Shown here one piece after another: positions 52,915 to 63,100 of a stretch of DNA of 64,000 nucleotides; the first letter of the stretch is position 1; each line of letters begins with the position of its first letter. This DNA comes from Pelagophyceae sp. CCMP2097. Taxonomy: Eukaryota; Sar; Pelagophyceae. A model generated the notes under the pieces. The model was not told the origin of the DNA. It saw only the letters and a program-made list of their open reading frames with translations, and ran no database searches. A program made the position numbers and the translations under genes. The stretch spans positions 10,240 through 74,239 of the forward strand of contig MU657170.1 of NCBI GenBank assembly GCA_026770575.1, given 5' to 3'.

Positions 52915-55900
52915 ATGGCCGACGCTGAAGGCTTCACCTGCGCCTGCCTCGTCAAACAAGTCGCCGGCAGCCAGGGCCCGGACGGCGAGGCGCTGTTGGA
53001 GGTCTGCGAAGAGGGGCTGGCGATTCTGGAAAGTTTGGGAAGCGATGGGGTGTCGGTCCTTGCGGTCGCGGGCATGTACAGAACAGGAAAGCACCCACCG
53101 GCGCCGCAACAACCCGGTGGACACGGAAGCGCGCGCAAGACCCGTCAGAGCGGGCCGCGGAGAGGTGCCGAGTGACTGCCGCATTCGAGCAGGCCGCGGA
53201 GGTGTCCTCGCGGCATTGTCTTCATCAGCCCGCGGTCGAACCTCGCGCGTAGGTCCTTCTTCCTGAACCGCCTCGCGGGCATCGTGCCGTCCAAGGACGG
53301 CGGGAAGCGCACGGCCTTTGACGTCGGCGAGACGACGGAGCCGTGTACTCGCGGGATATGGCTGTGTTAAGCGGCGTCTTTGTTAAGCGGCGTCTTTCGG
53401 AAGGCTTTCGAGAGCGTCTTCCTCGCAAGCGCCTTGGAGAACGTCGTTCGCAAGCGCACCTTGCATCGCGGCAACGTCGTGGCGCGGACCGTAGGTGGTA
53501 CGCGCCGAGCCTGCGCGCCGCCGACGGGTCGCGGTGCGCGTTGCTTGTCTTCTGCTTTCGTCACCGCGTGTGTCTCCGCGTCACCTTGGCTGCCCAGGCT
53601 CTTACTGATGGACACCGAGGGCCTCGCTTCGGCGGACCAGGACGACTCGTACGACGCGAAGATCTTTTCGCTCGGGCTCTTACTTTCGAGTTACTTTGTC
53701 CTGAACGTCGTCGGCGCGCGTGACCGCGTCCGGGATTCCGGGCACGCGCGAACCGCCGCAACGACGGCGTGACCAGAGAGCGGCAAGGACCGAGTCGGGA
53801 GCGGCAGCAAGGACCGAGGGCGGGAGCGGCAGCAAGGACTGAGTCGGACAACCCGGACGGAACAACTGGACGACGATTTGACCCAAACGATAGGTCATCG
53901 ACGACGCCACCATAGAAAGACTCCACCTCGTCACGCAAGTCGCGCAGCAAGTCGTCGTCGAAGTCACATCAAATCGCGACGACGAGACGGACGGCGACGG
54001 CGACGCTCGGAAGGCTTCAGCTTTAGCGCAACATTTACCCCCGCTGCTAGTCCTCGTCCGCGATTTCGCTCTCAAGGCGACCAAGGAGGGCCGGGACATC
54101 TCCGCGGCAGAGTACTTGGAAGACGCACTGCGTGATCGAGGGGGAGACTTTCAAGGCGATTCAAAAAAAGTCGCTCGCCACTCTCGAAGGGACGCGATCC
54201 GGCGCTCCTTGCGCACACTCTTCCCCGCCGGCCGCCGGGCGTGCGCCACTCTCGTCCGGCCGGCCGTCGACGAGGGCGACTTGCGGGCGGCGGCGTCACT
54301 ACCTGATGAAGCTCTGAGGCCCGAGTTTGTCGCACAAATGTCGGCTTTAAGAGCGGCCATCGTCGACCCCACCTCGGCCAAAAAGACGGACGCCGTTGGT
54401 ACCGCGGCGCGGAAAGTCGTCTGCGGCGCGCCCTGCAGCGCTTCGGCGCTGGCGGCGCTGGCGAAACAACACGTCCGTTTGCCGCGTCCCGACAGTCTGC
54501 CGTCGAAGCAACCGTTTCAAGCGGACCGTTTCAGACGCGGACCGTCCAACGCAGCTGCGGGGGTGGCGGGGTCGTGGCATGCTTGGTTCCGGGCGGAGTG
54601 TATGACTGAGGGGTGACTTTGGAAGGATACGTGATACGGGTGATGCAGTGCCTTTCGAGGACGGTACCCATGTAGGTCGCGGCGATCAACGCGGGCGCGG
54701 CAATTCGCAGCGTCTTTGGGTCGGCATCAACCGTTGCAGAGACGGCGCGACGAGGGAGAGGCCCGATGGTCACATAGGGTAAGTCAGGGGCTTGCCAGAC
54801 CAAAAGTCGGGCAAGACCTAAAGTCGGGGAAGAAGTTGCGGCCTGCGCCAAAGGTTGCCCTGCCGAAGCGCAGAGCGTAGGCGCCGTGCATCCGCGGCGC
54901 GTGGGACGCCGCCAGTCGCGAGGTCTGCGCGGCGGCCGCCGAATCCGCCGAAAAGACGTTCCTCGAGTCGTTCCATTTACAGATCGCAGAGGACGACGCC
55001 GCCGACGCGCACCGCAACCTGCCCGCCGCGGAGGCGGAGGGGCACAAGAGCGTGGCAGACGTGGCCGCCGTTTTGGACGTGGCGCGGTCGTGCGCCAAAG
55101 AGGCGGGCGCCTGTTTCGATTCAAAGGCGTGCGGCGAGTCGCGCGTCGTGCATCGGAAGAAGCTTCGGCAGAAGTTCCAAATGCTTGAGAAATCGCTTGT
55201 GGAAGGCATTTTGGAGCGCTCGAAAACCGCGTGCTCTTATGACGTTGCCGAAATGGTCGCGGGATTCAAGACGGAAGAGGCTCGGTACGAATCCGCAGAG
55301 GGCGCTTCGGAGGCTGCTGAATCGGCGGCGGGGGAGCTGGCGCTGAAATTGAGAGGACCGTGGAGGCGCGAGGCCTTGTTGGGGGCTCAGCGCGTCTCGG
55401 CAAGGCGCTTCTCAAACGTCTTCGCCGAGCAGCAGCTGGCCTCGCATTCGAAGGCGCTTAGGCAGCTCGAGGGTGCGCATTTGGTGGAAGTTGGACGTTT
55501 GAAGGAAGACGTCCGAGCGGAGCAGGGGCGCGTCGGTCAGGCCCGGGCAGCCAACGACGCCTTGGAAAGCAAGGTGCGCTCTGGCCGCGAGCTTCTCGAG
55601 TTGAAGCTCGACGACCTGGCCGCGACACAGCGGAGCTTATCAAAAGCTGAGGCGGAGGGCACGGATTTAGCCCAACGCTTGCATGATCTCGAGACGGCGC
55701 ACCGCAGAATCGCAGACGAGGTGCGCGTGGCCGAGGCTTTAGTGCACGCTTTGCAAAAGGATGCGGCGTCTACGCAAATCGAACTCGAGTCTTTTAAGGC
55801 CCGGGAGGTGGACTTGAAAGACCGACTCGAGGTCACTTCTTCCCGGTTCAAAAACGCCGAATCGGCGCACCACTTATGCGCCGCGCAGCTCTCTAGCGCC

Positions 55901-57046
55901 GAGGCCGAAGCCGCCAACGCGGTGGAACGAGGCGTCGACCTGGGAGAATCGTGGCGAATTTCAAAGGCTAGGGCCACCGCTCTCCAAGCTGATTTAGACC
56001 GCGCCACCACTCTCCTCGCTTCAAGGCAGGCCGAGGTCGCGGGCGCGCAGCAGATGCTCTTGGACACGGACCAGCGTTTGGCAAACGCTTCGAAAGATTA
56101 CAAAGCTGCTGTGACTGCGACGCGCGACGTCGAATGCCACCTCGCCGAGACGCGAAACGACCTCTCCGCAACGCGAAACGACCTCGCCGCCGAGCGCGGC
56201 GAGGCCTCCAAGCTCCGCGGCGCCAACGCGGGCCTGGGGGCGGACCTGGAGGCGGCGCGGCGCGAGCGTAAGGGGCCCGCGTCTTGACCACTCGCAGCAA
56301 GTCACCGTCGCGAGCGGTTCGATGCCGGGCAAGACGCTGTGGCCTTGAGACGCGGCGATTGAATGTTACGCGGTGATCGAAGTGTGCGGACCCCTCGGTT
56401 GCGACGCCGTGGTTTAGGTACTATCGTGACCGAAACCGTTTCCAGACTCGAGGCGCAGCTCGCCGACTCGACCAAACGCCTCGAGACGCAAACCTCCGAC
56501 GCTTCGAATGCGCACGCGGCGCTCTCGTTGCAACTTTCGTCGTCGGAGGAAAAATTGGCGAGCCAAGGCACAGCCATAGCAGATTTGCAAGTCCACGCCG
56601 CTGACCTCTTCACAGAGCGCGAAACAACGCTGCGCCTCGAAACGCAAGTCGCAGACCTCGAGGCGCAGCTCGCGGCGGGCATCGCGGCGGCCGAATCTGC
56701 ACGAGTCGACTCGGAAAATGAGACCGTTGCGGCGTACGCCGCCGCGTATACCGTCGGCCACGCCGTTTCTCAAGTCGAAGCGGCACAACTGCGGCGCGAA
56801 TCGGACGCTGCGCACGATTCGGCGCTGCGCGAGGCGAAGAAGCGAGGGGAGAAGATCGCGTCATTGAATTCGCAACCTTCGCGGGCGGCGGCGCCCGCGT
56901 CGCCCAACCCGGTGGCAAAAGTCCGTCAAATGTTCATCTCCGGCCACGAACGCGTCGGCGCTCTCGCCAGCAACTGGCTCAAACTCGTCGACGAGGAACT
57001 CGGCGAGGACGACGACCCGAGCGCCGAACAAACGCCGCCGCGGTGA
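52915..57046 (+). CDS. Guanylate-binding-protein (GBP/atlastin)-like large GTPase with long coiled coil
   Basis: Seven exons, all joins in phase: 52915-53090, 53253-53360, 53598-53715, 53894-54472, 54676-54699, 54881-56267, 56418-57046, giving about 1006 aa. GTPase motifs: P-loop AGMYRTGK|SFFLNRL, switch/G2 GETTEPCTRGIW, G3 LLLMDTEGLASADQDDSYDA, KIFSLGLLLSSYFVLN and G4-like LVLVRDFALK. The GBP helical domain follows (LFPAGRRACATLVRPAVDEG, LRPEFVAQMSALR, AINAGA|APCIRGAW). From about residue 480 there is a very long coiled coil with Ala/Glu/Arg heptads, longer than animal GBPs (about 590 aa total). No CaaX box is seen at the end (SAEQTPPR). Such dynamin-superfamily GTPases remodel membranes or act in cell-autonomous defence; the role here is unknown. 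Introns 1, 3 and 5 (and perhaps 2) appear to use GC donors. Confidence 0.88.
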
Positions 57047-57595
57047 AACGTAAGATCTGCACCAGTCCCAGTGGCCGGCCACACCGATGGACATCTCAGC
57101 GCCAACTCAGACGAGTCGATCGATCACGGGAGGGACGGCAAGTGGCAGCCGCGCCGAGCAAGGGTGGGGGGGCGAAGAGACGCGCCACACACGACAACCC
57201 GCGCGCGCCAGGACCGTTCAAATGACCTCGAAAGCAATTCCTCTCGGCGCGCAGCTATCCCCGAGTGTACGCTTACGCGGAGACATGAACTAGTGAGATC
57301 GAGAAAGACTCACCTTGTCCACCATTGAATGACTCACCTTAAGCTTGAATCTCTCTCTATATATTGGATCTTCGCCAAATCAGTGGAACTGTGCGGACGG
57401 ACCGCATCCCAGCAGATCGATGCCATCGATCGATCGCGCGCGGCTCCCCGAGCGCTCTCGAGGCCCCGCTTTGCGCGTGCTTTCGGGGGGACCTGACCGC
57501 TGATCGCGAGCGCAGAATCCGACTACCGAGCACGTGAGGGCGCCGGACGAACGACATCCGGGAAGATTTTCAAAAAAAAGGACATCCGCGACACG
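57047..57595 (+). promoter_or_regulatory. Upstream region of the MYND/RING/Sel1 gene, with a TATA-like box
   Basis: The interval holds no gene I can support. TATATATT at 57358-57365 follows a CT-rich tract and lies about 230 bp before the ATG at 57596. If it is a core promoter element, the 5' UTR would be about 200 nt. Confidence 0.35.
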
Positions 57596-58630
57596 ATGGC
57601 CGCGCGCAAGCCCTGCTGCGTCTGTGACGCGCCGGGCGGCCAGCACTGCACCAAGTGCAAATCGCGCCACTACTGCGGCAAGGCGTGCCAGCTCGTCGAC
57701 TGGAAACGAGGGCACAACAAGGCGTGCAAGGACCTCGCAGCCGCGTTCCAGGACCGGTTTCTCGACGAGCTCATGCCGGCAAAGCTGAAGATCAAGGAGG
57801 AGCCCGCCATCGTCGAGGACGTCTTGTCGGCGGACGGCTCTAAGGCGCGCTTATCGGCTGTTAGAGCGTCGGCGACGGCCGTGGTCAAGACCAGCGCGCC
57901 GAACGACGACAAGCCGAACTGGCGTGGCACGTGCGCCATCTGCCTGGACCAACTGCCGATCGAAGCTGAAAGGCAAGTATTCTACGACTGCTGCTGCAAG
58001 AGGATTTGCACGGTCTGCCACGTCAAGTGCCAGCAGCACGACATGCGGTGCCCGCTCTGCCGAGCGCCGGCCCACAAATCGGAGGCCGAGTATGTGGGCC
58101 GGCTGCAGAAGCACGTGGACAAAGGGAACGCCGACGCGCAGTGTATGCTCGGACTGGTTTACCATCGAGGCCAAATGAGTCTCAAGCGGAGCTTTAAGCG
58201 GGCGGTCCCTTTGTTGGAGCGCGCGGCGGCGCAAGGCCATGCACTCGCGCAATGTTTACTGGGAGGTATTTATGTACATGGGCAAGGCGTCAAAATCAAC
58301 CACAAGACCGCCGATCAGTGGTACCGGCGCGCAGCCGAGCAAGGCTATCCTGAAGCGCAGTACAATCTCGGCTTGAAGTCTTTCCACGGGATTGGCGTGG
58401 CCCAGTCATACGGTGAAGCCGTAAAGTGGTACCGCCTCGCCGCGGCGCAGGACGATCCATCAGCTCTCACTAACCTCGGCACGTGTCATGAAATGGGCCA
58501 CGGCGTGCCGCAGGACCTCGACGAAGCGCTGCGCCTCTGGAAGCGCGCCGCGGCGCTGGGGCAACCCGACGCCGCGGCGGTGGTCGACAAGCTCGCGGTA
58601 TGGCTCGCGTCCACGCGCTCCGGCCGATGA
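57596..58630 (+). CDS. MYND zinc finger / RING-like / Sel1-repeat protein
   Basis: An intact 344-aa single-exon gene. Residues 6-42 form a MYND finger (CCVCDAPGGQHCTKCKSRHY and CGKACQLVDWKRGHNKAC). Residues about 110-160 form a RING-like C3HC4 module (CAICLDQL..CCCKRICTVC..KCQQHDMRCPLC). The rest is about five Sel1-like repeats (AQCMLGLVYHRG, AQCLLGGIYVHGQGV, AQYNLGLKSFHGIGV, ALTNLGTCHEMGHGV). It is the functional counterpart of the frameshifted copy at 21000-22269 on the opposite strand. Likely an E3-type or scaffold protein; the family is expanded in some algae. Confidence 0.88.
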   Translation: MAARKPCCVCDAPGGQHCTKCKSRHYCGKACQLVDWKRGHNKACKDLAAAFQDRFLDELMPAKLKIKEEPAIVEDVLSADGSKARLSAVRASATAVVKTSAPNDDKPNWRGTCAICLDQLPIEAERQVFYDCCCKRICTVCHVKCQQHDMRCPLCRAPAHKSEAEYVGRLQKHVDKGNADAQCMLGLVYHRGQMSLKRSFKRAVPLLERAAAQGHALAQCLLGGIYVHGQGVKINHKTADQWYRRAAEQGYPEAQYNLGLKSFHGIGVAQSYGEAVKWYRLAAAQDDPSALTNLGTCHEMGHGVPQDLDEALRLWKRAAALGQPDAAAVVDKLAVWLASTRSGR

Positions 58631-58929
58631 CCACCGGCCATCGACTCCAGCTTTCGCACCCGCCCAGCCGCTCGGTCCGATACACCGGTTCGAGCGACCG
58701 GTTCGCCTCCTCCTTTCCAGCTCGCCACGAGAATTGTGCCCGAAGAAAGACGCATCAAGAAAGCTCTTCCAAAATAATCACCGGGGGCCGGGGTGCCCTT
58801 ATAAAAGTGCCCGGGCAGTCGCACACTGACTCAGATGCCCTTCCTATCGCCAATTCGTGCGGTTCCGCGCGTCGCACCCGTTGGAGCGCGTCGTGTCGAG
58901 TCGACGTCGTTGCCTCACCGGCGGCTTTG

Positions 58930-59745
58930 ATGGCGGTGAGCGTGGACGCCGACGCGGTGCCGGAGCAGGAGCGCAAGCGCGCGCGGCGGGCCATTTCGCC
59001 CGCCGCGCTGGCGGAGCACAGCGTCGAGTCGTACCTCACTCTGCAGCGCGACAAGCTCGTTTCAGAGATCGACGGCCTGACGGCGGCGCTGGTCGCCGAC
59101 CTGCAGCAGTCCTGCGACGCGGCCAAGCAGGCCCTGCGCGACGAGTTCGCGCAAGCGGAGCCGCAGCACGCGAGCTTCATCCTCACTTTAATCGCCACCG
59201 CGGGGCCGCACGCCGGCGCCACGTTCCGTGCGTGCAGGCGGCGGCGGCGCTGCGTGCCTGCGTGCGCGCCCCGGCAAAGACGTGTCTCCGCTAGGCCTGA
59301 ACGTGTCTCCGTCGCAAGAGGCCCTCATCGGCCGCTCGTCTGGAAAAAAGTTCCGCGACAATGGAATTTCCCTACCAAAGGATGACGAGGTCTCCACGAC
59401 GCACGCCAAGATCGTCATCGACCGCGGCGAACTCGTGAGCGCCTTTCGGGTGGCGGGAGGCCCGACGAAAAGTCTGTCGCTTGGAAGCTCGGGCCTCTTA
59501 CGCTTCCGGGATAGGCACTCGTCGACGTCGGGTCGACGAACGGCACCGTCTTCGACGGCGAGGCGGCGCTGGAGTCGAAGTCGTATCCGCTGACCATTGA
59601 CTCGAAGATGATCTTTGGGGAGTCGGCGTTCGACGTGCGTCCCTCGTCTGAGACTTTCGTTTGAGGCTTTTCGGTTGAGACTTTCGGTTGAGAATGGCGT
59701 GCCGGCGAGCCGCCCGCGTAGGTGCGCTCCATCGAACCGAGATGA
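58930..59745 (+). CDS. FHA-domain protein
   Basis: Four exons with phase-consistent GT-AG joins: 58930-59227, 59295-59434, 59515-59634, 59722-59745; 193 aa. The N-terminus ([20 protein letters not shown]) contains a basic NLS-like patch, followed by a helical segment (residues about 35-85). A C-terminal FHA domain is assembled across exons 2-3: [27 protein letters not shown] and [15 protein letters not shown]. The Gly-Arg, Ser and Asn-Gly residues that bind phosphothreonine peptides are present (S-T-T-H in place of S-R-x-H). The protein ends FDVRSIEPR in a seven-codon last exon. Probably a nuclear phospho-dependent adaptor. Confidence 0.82.
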
Positions 59746-60101
59746 GCGAATCGGCTTTCCGAAGATCGCCGCAAGAGCCGCTCCAAAGTCGCGATGCGCT
59801 CAATGTTACCCAGATTAAGAACTCGATTGCCCTGTCATCGGCCGCCGGGAGGAACGCCGTCGACGGGCCTGGAACGCCGAGTGAAGCAGGAAAAGGTCCT
59901 GAGAGAAGGCACCGTGGGAGGATCGCCCGTGGTAGGACCGCCCTTTGCGGCCGTCCAGAGATCGCTCCGCGCGCGAGGAGCCCTCGCGGCCGCGTCGACG
60001 ACGTCGTAACCGGCGTAATTGCGCTGGATCGGTTTCAGAGCGTTGGGCTTTGAACTTTTCGGGAGGCTTTCGATCCACTGAAGCCTCGCACGGCTCGGGG
60101 G
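59746..60101. other. Intergenic, no supportable gene
   Basis: Interval between the FHA gene and the membrane-protein gene; open frames here carry no recognised motif. A GAGACTTTCGGTTGAG repeat lies just upstream at about 59650-59690, inside the last FHA intron. Confidence 0.4.
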
Positions 60102-63100
60102 ATGCGGTCCCGTGTGGCGCCCGCCGACGCGGCGCCGCCCGCGGCGCGCAAGGCCCCGCCGCATGTGCTGGCCCGCGCGGCGCGGCGCACGGAGGGCGAC
60201 GGGACGTGGAGGATGCGCATTTGCTGCGACCGGTGTCTCTGTCTATGGATATCTTATTGGTGTCAATCGAAGCACTTGCGACCGGCCTGCACGCTGGATC
60301 TTAGGCCGCCTCGTCTCGCTCGGCGCCGTGCTGGCGCTGATGGCGGTGGCGCTGCTGGCGCTGAAAGGGTCGCAGGGGCACATTCTTGTCGTGGAGCGGT
60401 GAGCCCTTGTTGTCGAACAGCGCCGTCCGTCGTCTTCGAGCGGCATCGTAGAGTCGTTTGTCGCTCGAGCCTCCGAGGCCCGTGTTCCGACACATGGGCG
60501 TTCGGCGGCGGCGCCGCGCGGCGTCGCGGGGCGAAACGCTCGAGAGAGAGCCTTTGACGGCGCGCTCGAGAGAGAGCCTTTGACGGCGCGCTCGAGAGAG
60601 CCTTTGACGACTGTGCGAGCGCTCCCGTCTAGGTACGACGCCGCCTTTGGCCTGGAAGTCCGGGTCAGCGGCTGCGACGTCGAGGTCAAGGCCGGACGCC
60701 GGAACCGAGTGAAGATGCACGATCACGGCGTCGGTGGGATCTATCGCCGTCTTCGACCGCATTTCAAAACGCGCCACGTTCGACTTCACCGCCGGGACGC
60801 GCAGGCCATGCTTCGCAGCCTCGGTGCGTGGCGTCTCGGCGCCTTCCGTTGTCTCCCGACCCGCGAGTGCCCAAAGGACCAACCGCGGCATCCGCGACGT
60901 CCCCGGCGCTTCTCTCCACGTCGGCGCCGCGCGGGCGACGTTTTCGTCAAACGCCACGGGCCTGGACGCGGCGTGGTCGCTGGACGCGCCAGAGGGGCAG
61001 GTGCACGATGCGTTGGTCGGTACTTCAAACTCGACCCAGTGGGTCCCAGCCTCGGGCGTCGCCGCCTTGAGCGTGCTCCGCTACGACGCCCTATCGCTGC
61101 AGCGGATCCGAGACGCGGTCTACGAAGCGGCAAAGGAAGTAGGCGGTGATGGACGCGTCGCATTTCTCCTACGCAAAAGACGCGACTCTCTCAAAAAAGT
61201 CTCAACGCTGGATAGACTCCACAAGAACCGCCGACCTCGACCTGCACCCGGCGCCGTTGAGGCACATGCACCCGCTCGGACCTTTGACGAAGCGGCTTGG
61301 ATCGCGCTGCCTCGACGGCGGCTGTGAGGCACCAGTGGAAGAAGATTCAGCGAAAGGCGATCAAAGGTCGTTTACTGCTTTGCGCAAAGAGCTCTTGGCC
61401 GTTTCGGAGACGCTGCTTCGCGGCGGGCTTGTTCGAGTGCGGAAAAGGCATGGTCCTTATCCGGGAAAACCGCGACTCTACGCGTTGCACGCCAACCCGC
61501 GAGGCGGCTTCTCCAGGGCAAATTACGCCTCCACGAGCACGAGGCTCGGCGTCGAGGCCATGGACGTGGCGGTGGGGATTGCGGTCGTGCTGACGGTGTA
61601 TCTCTTTATCGCGTTTTCAGTTTACGCGACGTTCGTAGCGAGACTTGTTCCTCGGCAGACGCAAAGGCGCCTCGCAAAGCTCGCGGAAGACACGGCCGAT
61701 TCGTCCCCGACCGCGGCGAGCGATTTGCGAAACGCGCTCGGCGAGATGGATTGCGGTTTTGTCGACGAGGTTTTGTCGACGAGGTTTTGGCCGAGCGCAT
61801 TCCTTTAGTCAATTGGCTCCAAGACATCGCCGGCCGGGCCACGGCCCACTTCTAACGAAGCGCCTTCGACCACCTCCGGCCCTGAATGAGACGAGTCTCC
61901 TCGGTGGAGACGGTGAGGTGGAAGACGTTGTTTCGAAAGTCTCGGGTGACTCTCGACGGGGCCCCGATCAGGCGCCTCCCACACACACGACCTCCTCGTC
62001 GACCCCGTCCGGATGCACTTCTTCTCCGAGCCCGACCCAAACTTGGTCCGAATGCGCCGCCGAAGAGAACGGGTTTCGAGCGGCGGGCGACGAGGGAAAA
62101 AAGGACGAAAAGGAGGCCCCAGCGGGGAGCCTCGACTCTGACGCCTTCCTGGAGGCGTGCGCCATGTTCTCCTTTGCAAGGAACTTGAAGGAGGAGCATG
62201 ACCGCGTACGAGTGCAACAGTATATGGTGCCTACTTACGATTATTCCAAGTACCACGCTGCTGAAATGAGTGTAGAAAAGGCGTTGGCAGAAGAAGCTTC
62301 TTCGCGACAGCTCGGCGAAGATTCGCCCCAAGCCGTGATTCTGAAGCAGTTCTTGATCGAGCGCACAAACTTCCCGCAGCTCGAGCAGCTCGCCAAACTT
62401 TCGCGGGACGGCGTGGCGGAGGCGCCGTTGGAGGCCGCGCCGGTGTCGGACGCGCCGGTAGAAATGCCTCCTTCGACGCCTTCTTCTCAACGCCTGCTCC
62501 CGGCGGCGTCGGTGTCTTGCATTGTCCTCGCGCACTGCTTCATCCTCTACGTCCCCGCCGCGGTATTTCTGTATTCGGCTTTGAGGCTGCAGGTCAAGTG
62601 TGACATGTTTGGAGCGCACGTGACGGGACTTGAACCAGCCTCGGTATACACTCTATCCAAACGAGTCGCAGTCTCAAGACTCTGGCGCAGGACGAAGCCG
62701 ATGACGCGGCACCTCTTGGCCACGGAGTTGAGCTGCGTCACCGCGGGGCTGTTCTTTGGTGCGGTAGTTTTGAGGCAATACGGGCACTACGTCGGCGTGA
62801 GTCCCTGGGACATTGGTCCTGGGACACTTGGTTCTGGGACCCTTGGTTCTGGGACCCTTCGTCCTGGGAACCCGTCCAAGGGTCGTCGCCCAGCCCCGAC
62901 GCACGCGGACTCTTTGCGTCACAGCCGCCCTTTAGGCCCTTTGAGCGCCGGCCGACGGCGAGACATGTTTGGAACTATCTTGGAGAATGGGAATTCCGAT
63001 GTTGAAAACCCTCCGAACGGACGGCGCTTACGCTCTCCCTGCGGTCCCGCGCGTTGTTCGGGCGGTCACGCGCCACCCGGCGGCGCTCTGCGCGGCGGCT

